The notes under the pieces are model-generated. The model worked only from the letters and a program-made list of their open reading frames with translations, was not told where the DNA came from and did not search any database. Below, in pieces: positions 4,694 to 8,328 of a DNA stretch of 8,328 nt. The stretch is from NCBI GenBank assembly GCA_023249795.1, contig JAHFBU010000062.1, positions 1 to 8,328 of the forward strand, given 5' to 3'. Each line of letters starts with the position of its first letter. Positions within the stretch are counted from its first letter, which is position 1. The translations under genes were made by a program, and so were the position numbers. This DNA comes from Syntrophaceae bacterium (GTDB taxonomy: Bacteria > Desulfobacterota > Syntrophia > Syntrophales > UBA5619).

Positions 4694-6406
4694 GTGAATG
4701 AAGGAACCGCCGTTGCCCTGCCCAAGCCCAGCGTCTGGTCGGAGATGAAGATCGGCGGTATTCTTGGTTACGCGGCCATCTGGGCCTTTTTCATCATCTT
4801 CCTGATCTACCCGCTGATCCGTCTTTTTTATGACAGTTTCACGACCGAGGCGGGCATCTTCACCCTGGCGAATTTCCAGGATTTCTTTACTGACGCCTTC
4901 TACCTGAAATCCCTGATGAACTCCATGCTCCTGGGGGTGGGCACCGTGATCACCACCTCCATCATCGGGATCGCCATCGCATTTCTTCTGCTGCGGTACG
5001 ATTTCCCCGGCCGGGGGCTCTTCTCCTATCTGACGATCATCCCGATGATCATGCCTCCCCTCGTCGGCGTGATGGGTTTCGTCTTCATCATGGGGCGCGC
5101 CGGAACCGTCAACATCATCCTCCAGGACTATTTCGGACTCCAGCATCCGATCAACTTCATGTACGGGCTCCACGGGGTCTTGCTGGTGGAGACGCTGCAC
5201 CTGTTTCCGCTGATGACGCTCTCCATCGTCGATGCCATGGGGAAGATCTCGCCCTCGCTGGACGAGGCGGCCGAAAGCGTCGGCTCCCGCGGACTCCGCA
5301 AGTTCCGGGATATCACCTTCCCGCTGACGACCCCGGGCTACGTTTCGGGCGCGCTTCTGGTCTTCATCTGGACCTTCGCCGATTTCGCCACGCCGCTGGT
5401 GGTCGGAATCTCCGACCTGCTCGCCTCCCAGGCCTATCTGAACATCGTCCAGTTCGTGGACCGGCGTCTCTTCAAGATGGGGATCGTCATTTCGGCCATC
5501 ATGGTGATCCTGGCCATCCTTTTTTTGATCATCGCCAAGAAATATGTGTCGATCAAGGATTACAGCTCCCTCTCCTATTCGGTGATCGAGAGGAAGAAGC
5601 TCTCCCCCCTGGCACAGGCGGGGGCGATAGCCTTCCTGGCGTTCATCCTGATTTTGGCCTTCATCCCCTATCTGGGACTCGCGCTGGATTCCTTCGGCAG
5701 GGGGTGGGCGCTGACCCCCTTCCCGGTGAAGTATACGCTCCAGTACTTCGAACGGGTGGCCATCGAGACGCCCAAGTTCATCATCAACAGCCTGCTCTAC
5801 TCGGGGATATCGGTGGTGATCTGTATCGCCGTGGGGGTGCCCATCGCCTGGGTGATGTCCCGGACCAGACTGCCGGGGCGGGGCGTTCTCGATTCGCTGA
5901 CCACGCTGATCCTGGCCCTGCCGGGGACCGGCATCGGCATCGCCTACATGCGCGCCTTCCGCGACCCCTTACCCTTCATGACCACGGCCCTCATCGGCAT
6001 GTGGATCGTCATCCCCGTGGTTCTGGCGGTCCGGCGGCTGCCCTATACGGTGCGGGGAACCTTTGCGTCGCTCCTGATTGTCCACCGTTCCTTCGAGGAG
6101 GCGGCCGAGAGCGTCGGCGCCACCAAGGCCAGAACGTTCAAGGACGTCACGCTCCCGCTGATCTGGAAGGGGGTTCTGGTGGGGTCCCTCTACTCCTTCA
6201 TCCTGGCACTCCAGGAGGCCTCGGCCACGCTCTTGCTGGTCATACCCGGCCATGAGATGATGACGGTGGGCATCTTCAACTTCTACATCGGCGGCTCCGT
6301 CAACGAGGCGGCCGCCCTCGGTTTCATTCTGATCATCCTCGGCGCCGCCTGCCTGTTTATCATCAACCGGATGGCCGGCTCCAAGATGGGAGGGGTCTTC
6401 GGTTGA
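4694..6406 (+). CDS. Double-length ABC importer permease (two fused BPD_transp_1 domains)
   Basis: This is a 570-residue inner-membrane protein holding both permease domains in one chain, like FbpB/SfuB/AfuB. Each half has about six hydrophobic segments. Each carries the cytoplasmic EAA loop that docks onto the ATPase: EAAESVGSRG at 191-200 and EAAESVGATK at 469-478, each followed by a conserved PL (FPLTTPG and LPLIWKG). A charged linker (about 280-312, with KKYVSIKDY and VIERKK) separates the halves. The start is a GTG with GAGGA 8 nt upstream; no ATG fits better. The fused form means one gene gives the whole channel. It lies 18 nt after the ATPase gene, and its stop overlaps the start of the HAD phosphatase, so translation of the two is probably coupled. 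The transported substrate is not readable from the permease. Confidence 0.94.
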   Translation: MNEGTAVALPKPSVWSEMKIGGILGYAAIWAFFIIFLIYPLIRLFYDSFTTEAGIFTLANFQDFFTDAFYLKSLMNSMLLGVGTVITTSIIGIAIAFLLLRYDFPGRGLFSYLTIIPMIMPPLVGVMGFVFIMGRAGTVNIILQDYFGLQHPINFMYGLHGVLLVETLHLFPLMTLSIVDAMGKISPSLDEAAESVGSRGLRKFRDITFPLTTPGYVSGALLVFIWTFADFATPLVVGISDLLASQAYLNIVQFVDRRLFKMGIVISAIMVILAILFLIIAKKYVSIKDYSSLSYSVIERKKLSPLAQAGAIAFLAFILILAFIPYLGLALDSFGRGWALTPFPVKYTLQYFERVAIETPKFIINSLLYSGISVVICIAVGVPIAWVMSRTRLPGRGVLDSLTTLILALPGTGIGIAYMRAFRDPLPFMTTALIGMWIVIPVVLAVRRLPYTVRGTFASLLIVHRSFEEAAESVGATKARTFKDVTLPLIWKGVLVGSLYSFILALQEASATLLLVIPGHEMMTVGIFNFYIGGSVNEAAALGFILIILGAACLFIINRMAGSKMGGVFG

Positions 6407-7185
6407 TGTTCAAGGGGTTCATATTCGATCTGGACGGAACGGTCTATCTCAGCGAGCGCCTGATCCCCGGCGCGGACCGGGTCATCCGCCTGCTTCGGGA
6501 AGCGGGTCGGAAAGTCCTCTTCCTTTCCAACAAGGCGCTCCAGACACGGGAGCATTACGCGGCGAAACTGACCCGTCTGGGGATCCCCACGGCGCCGGAG
6601 GAGGTGATCAACTCCTCGTTCGTCATGGTCCGTTATCTGACCAAAAGAGCCCCCGGGGCAAGGGTGTTTGCCATCGGCGAGGCCCCGTTCGTCGAGGAAC
6701 TGCAAAGGGCGGGATTTGAAATCTGCGAAGATCCGACGCGGATCGAATGGGTCATCGCCTCCTTCGACCGGACCTTCGACTACCGGAAAGTCTGCATCGC
6801 CTGCGAGGCGCTCAAGCGGGGGGCGCATTTCGTGGCGACCAACCCCGACCGGACCTGTCCGATTGAGGGGGGAGAGCTTCCCGACTGCGCCGGAGTGATC
6901 GCCCACCTCGAAGCGGTGACGCTCCGAAAGGTGGAGGCGATTGTCGGAAAACCTTCGCCGTACACCCTTTCGGCGATCCTGGAAGTGATGGGGCTGGAAG
7001 CTTCGGAGTGCCTGCTCGTCGGCGACCGTCTCGAAACGGACATCCGGATGGGGCGGGAGTCGGGGATGAAGACGGCCCTCGTCCTGACCGGCGTCACCGA
7101 CGCGAAGATGCTGGCGGCATCCCCCGTCCGTCCCGATTATGTTTTTGACAGCATCGCCGCTCTGGAAGGTCTGATCAGACGTTGA
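6406..7185 (+). CDS. HAD-IIA (NagD/AraL-type) phosphatase
   Basis: This is a 259-residue cytoplasmic phosphatase of the HAD superfamily. Motif I is FDLDGT with nucleophile D8 and acid/base D10. Motif II is LSN (S41, N42). Motif III is K182 in GKPSPY. Motif IV is GDRLETD, with Mg-binding D207 and D212. The long insertion between motifs II and III (about 60-175), with HFVATNPDRT near its end, is the C2 cap of the NagD/4-nitrophenylphosphatase/phosphoglycolate phosphatase group. These enzymes hydrolyse small phosphoesters such as sugar, glycerol or glycolate phosphates. The gene starts inside the permease stop (TGATG), so it is the last member of the transporter operon. A TTG one codon earlier (6403) is possible, with GGGAGGGG upstream at 6388-6395 serving either. 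Coupling to an importer suggests it acts on the imported compound. PhnX-type phosphonatase is unlikely, because the motifs are NagD-like. Confidence 0.9.
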   Translation: MFKGFIFDLDGTVYLSERLIPGADRVIRLLREAGRKVLFLSNKALQTREHYAAKLTRLGIPTAPEEVINSSFVMVRYLTKRAPGARVFAIGEAPFVEELQRAGFEICEDPTRIEWVIASFDRTFDYRKVCIACEALKRGAHFVATNPDRTCPIEGGELPDCAGVIAHLEAVTLRKVEAIVGKPSPYTLSAILEVMGLEASECLLVGDRLETDIRMGRESGMKTALVLTGVTDAKMLAASPVRPDYVFDSIAALEGLIRR

Positions 7186-8206
7186 AGCGGAAGTTGATGA
7201 TCTCGCCGTCCCGGACGACATACTCCTTGCCCTCGAGGCGGAGCTTCCCCGCCGCCTTGGCCGCCGCATAGCTCCCGCCGCAGGCGATGAACTCATCGAA
7301 GCCGATGATTTCAGCCTTGATGAATCCCCGATCGAAGTCGTTGTGGATTACGGCGGCCGCCCGCGGGGCCTTGGTGCCCGCGGGAATGACCCAGGCCTTC
7401 ACCTCGTCCTCACCGACGGTGAAATAGGAGATCCGGCCCAGGAGGGAGAAGGCCGCGCGGATCACCCGTCCGAAGGCGGCCTCTTCGACACCGAGCGAAT
7501 CCAGAAATTCCTTTCGCTCCTCCGGAGGGAGGGCCATCAGCTCCACCTCGATCGCGCAGCAGATCCCGATCACCGGAATGTCCGGCCCCAGCTCGCGAAC
7601 AAGGGTATCGGCCATGCCGGGATTTTCTTCGGATGTATTGACCACGACGAGCTCCGGCCGGATCGTCCAGAACGAAAAGCTCCGGAGGCCGTGCCGGTCC
7701 TCTTCGGCAAGGGTCAGCCCCCGCAGCGGCTTCCCCGCCTCAAGCTGTTCCTGCAGCCTCGGCAGAACACGGGCATGAAGCGCATCCTGGGGCGTCATCG
7801 GTTTTTTCGCCATCTTCGTGAGACGCTCCAGCCGGTTCTCAACGATCATCAGGTCGGAGAGGATCAGCTCATCTTCCAATTTTCGGTAACGGCTTAGGAT
7901 CTCGGAAAGGTCAGCCGCGGTGAAGGCATCGACGACGTGGAGGAGCCCCTCGGCCCCGGAGAGACTCTGCCGGACGGCATCCCATGCCTTCTCCCCGACG
8001 GCGTTTACGTCGCTGAAGGGAACCTTCGCGGGCGAGACCTTGACCGGTTTGAAGATCTCCACCAGGCGGTCGAAGCGGGCGTCGGGAACCGAAGCCAGCC
8101 CCCGGACGCAGGTCTCCCCGTGCATCTCCCGGCTCCGAACGCCGGTCATGATTTCGAAGAGTGTGCTCTTGCCGCTCTGGGGAAGCCCCAGTATACCGAT
8201 TTCCAT
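7175..8206 (-). CDS. Divergent YchF/OLA1-like P-loop ATPase with C-terminal TGS-like (DUF933) domain
   Basis: This 343-residue protein aligns with YchF over its whole length but is about 20 residues shorter. The P-loop is intact (GLPQSGKST, 7-15), and the purine-specificity position is NTSE (190-193), like the NxxE that gives YchF its ATP preference. The C-terminal part is very YchF-like: VIPAGTKAPRAAAVIH, FDRGFIKAEII, AGKLRLEGKEYVV and the ending INFRFNV. The G domain has changed: the DxxG motif appears as DVNA (66-69), the YchF stretch rich in G-S-K-G-E-G is missing, and the position matching E. coli H114 looks like E102. YchF proteins bind ribosomes and respond to stress; this version may bind nucleotide but have altered hydrolysis. 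The start at 8206 has GAGAGGA upstream. The 3' end overlaps the phosphatase gene by 11 bp. I give no symbol because it may be a paralogue rather than the true ychF. Confidence 0.85.
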   Translation of the reverse strand: MEIGILGLPQSGKSTLFEIMTGVRSREMHGETCVRGLASVPDARFDRLVEIFKPVKVSPAKVPFSDVNAVGEKAWDAVRQSLSGAEGLLHVVDAFTAADLSEILSRYRKLEDELILSDLMIVENRLERLTKMAKKPMTPQDALHARVLPRLQEQLEAGKPLRGLTLAEEDRHGLRSFSFWTIRPELVVVNTSEENPGMADTLVRELGPDIPVIGICCAIEVELMALPPEERKEFLDSLGVEEAAFGRVIRAAFSLLGRISYFTVGEDEVKAWVIPAGTKAPRAAAVIHNDFDRGFIKAEIIGFDEFIACGGSYAAAKAAGKLRLEGKEYVVRDGEIINFRFNV

Positions 8207-8225
8207 ATCTTCCTCTCAGGAGGGA

Positions 8226-8270
8226 TCGGGGACATGTTCCAAGCCCGAAGGGATCGGAACGTGTCCCCGG
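8226..8270. repeat. REP-like long stem-loop upstream of the YchF-like gene
   Basis: The arms GGGGACATGTTCC (8228-8240) and GGAACGTGTCCCC (8256-8268) pair over 13 bp with one G-U, extended by C8227-G8269, around a 15-nt loop. The 9-mer AGGGATCGG occurs both just before the left arm (8221-8229) and in the loop (8249-8257). GGGGACA...TGTCCCC palindromes are common dispersed intergenic elements in many bacterial genomes. It lies between the stop of the leftward gene at the right edge and the YchF-like start, with no T-run on either strand. A role as 3' end stabiliser or REP unit is more likely than simple termination. Confidence 0.5.
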
Positions 8271-8283
8271 AAGAAACAGCCTG

Positions 8284-8328
8284 TCAGGCGAACGCCTTTT
8301 CGATCCGAGCCAGCGCCTCATCGAGGCG
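8284..8328 (-). CDS. 3' end of a leftward gene, product unknown (partial)
   Basis: On the minus strand the frame entering from the right edge reads RLDEALARIEKAFA then TGA at 8284-8286. The amphipathic helix ending shortly before the stop looks like the tail of a class I aminotransferase, but 14 residues are too few to name a family. The position, 77 nt before the YchF-like start and in the same direction, fits an upstream neighbouring gene. Confidence 0.45.
   Translation of the reverse strand, partial: RLDEALARIEKAFA

Noticed and set aside
3578..5200. Long open frame on the minus strand (540 codons) opposite the ATPase and permease genes
   Set aside because: It is rich in D, E, G, H and R with no domain pattern, lies fully opposite two unmistakable genes with intact motifs, and has no convincing ribosome site. 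It is an effect of GC-rich codon use.
6406..7185. Phosphonoacetaldehyde hydrolase (PhnX) to match a 2-aminoethylphosphonate importer
   Set aside because: The cap type and the motifs (LSN, GKPSPY, GDRLETD) are those of NagD-like phosphatases, and there is no aminotransferase PhnW in the operon.
7343..7897. Plus-strand open frame inside the YchF-like gene
   Set aside because: It is opposite a well-supported gene and shows no family motif or plausible start context.

Overview
The window is GC-rich (about 60% by eye) chromosomal DNA with tightly packed housekeeping and transport genes, good Shine-Dalgarno sites and no sign of phage or transposon genes. The proteins (a GlpC/HdrB-type CCG-domain Fe-S protein, a YchF-related ATPase, a fused-permease ABC importer) and the compact layout suggest an anaerobic Gram-negative bacterium. 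A Desulfobacterota/deltaproteobacterial or Syntrophales-like source is my best guess. This is inferred from protein style only, not from a marker gene.

Layout from left to right. Positions 3-569 (+) hold the 3' end of a GlpC-like cysteine-rich Fe-S protein that enters from outside the window. Its stop shares the palindrome TTAA with the stop of the next gene, a flavodoxin-fold NAD(P)H:acceptor oxidoreductase at 566-1162 (-). A 100-bp spacer follows with a dRS3-like ATTCCC-N8-GGGAAT repeat and a palindrome over a possible promoter. Next comes a class I SAM-dependent methyltransferase at 1272-2078 (-). A 263-bp divergent intergenic region (2079-2341) holds promoter-like hexamers for both directions and an inverted repeat.

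The core is a rightward four-gene unit: periplasmic binding protein (2342-3466), ABC ATPase with TOBE domain (3596-4675), double-length permease (4694-6406) and a NagD-type HAD phosphatase (6406-7185) whose start codon overlaps the permease stop. The transporter belongs to the broad ferric/2-aminoethylphosphonate/AfuABC superfamily. The translationally coupled phosphatase makes an organophosphate (sugar phosphate, glycerol phosphate or similar) a reasonable substrate hypothesis: import of the phosphoester followed by dephosphorylation in the cytoplasm.

On the right, 7175-8206 (-) encodes a divergent YchF/OLA1-like P-loop protein. It keeps the P-loop and the C-terminal TGS-like domain but lacks the family's usual switch signatures. 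It overlaps the phosphatase gene tail-to-tail by 11 bp. Upstream of it lie a strong REP-like stem-loop (8226-8270) and the last 14 codons of another leftward gene (8284-8328).

The most interesting points are the transporter-phosphatase operon with an unassigned substrate, and the YchF-like paralogue with a degenerate G domain. No CRISPR array, tRNA, rRNA or mobile-element gene was seen.
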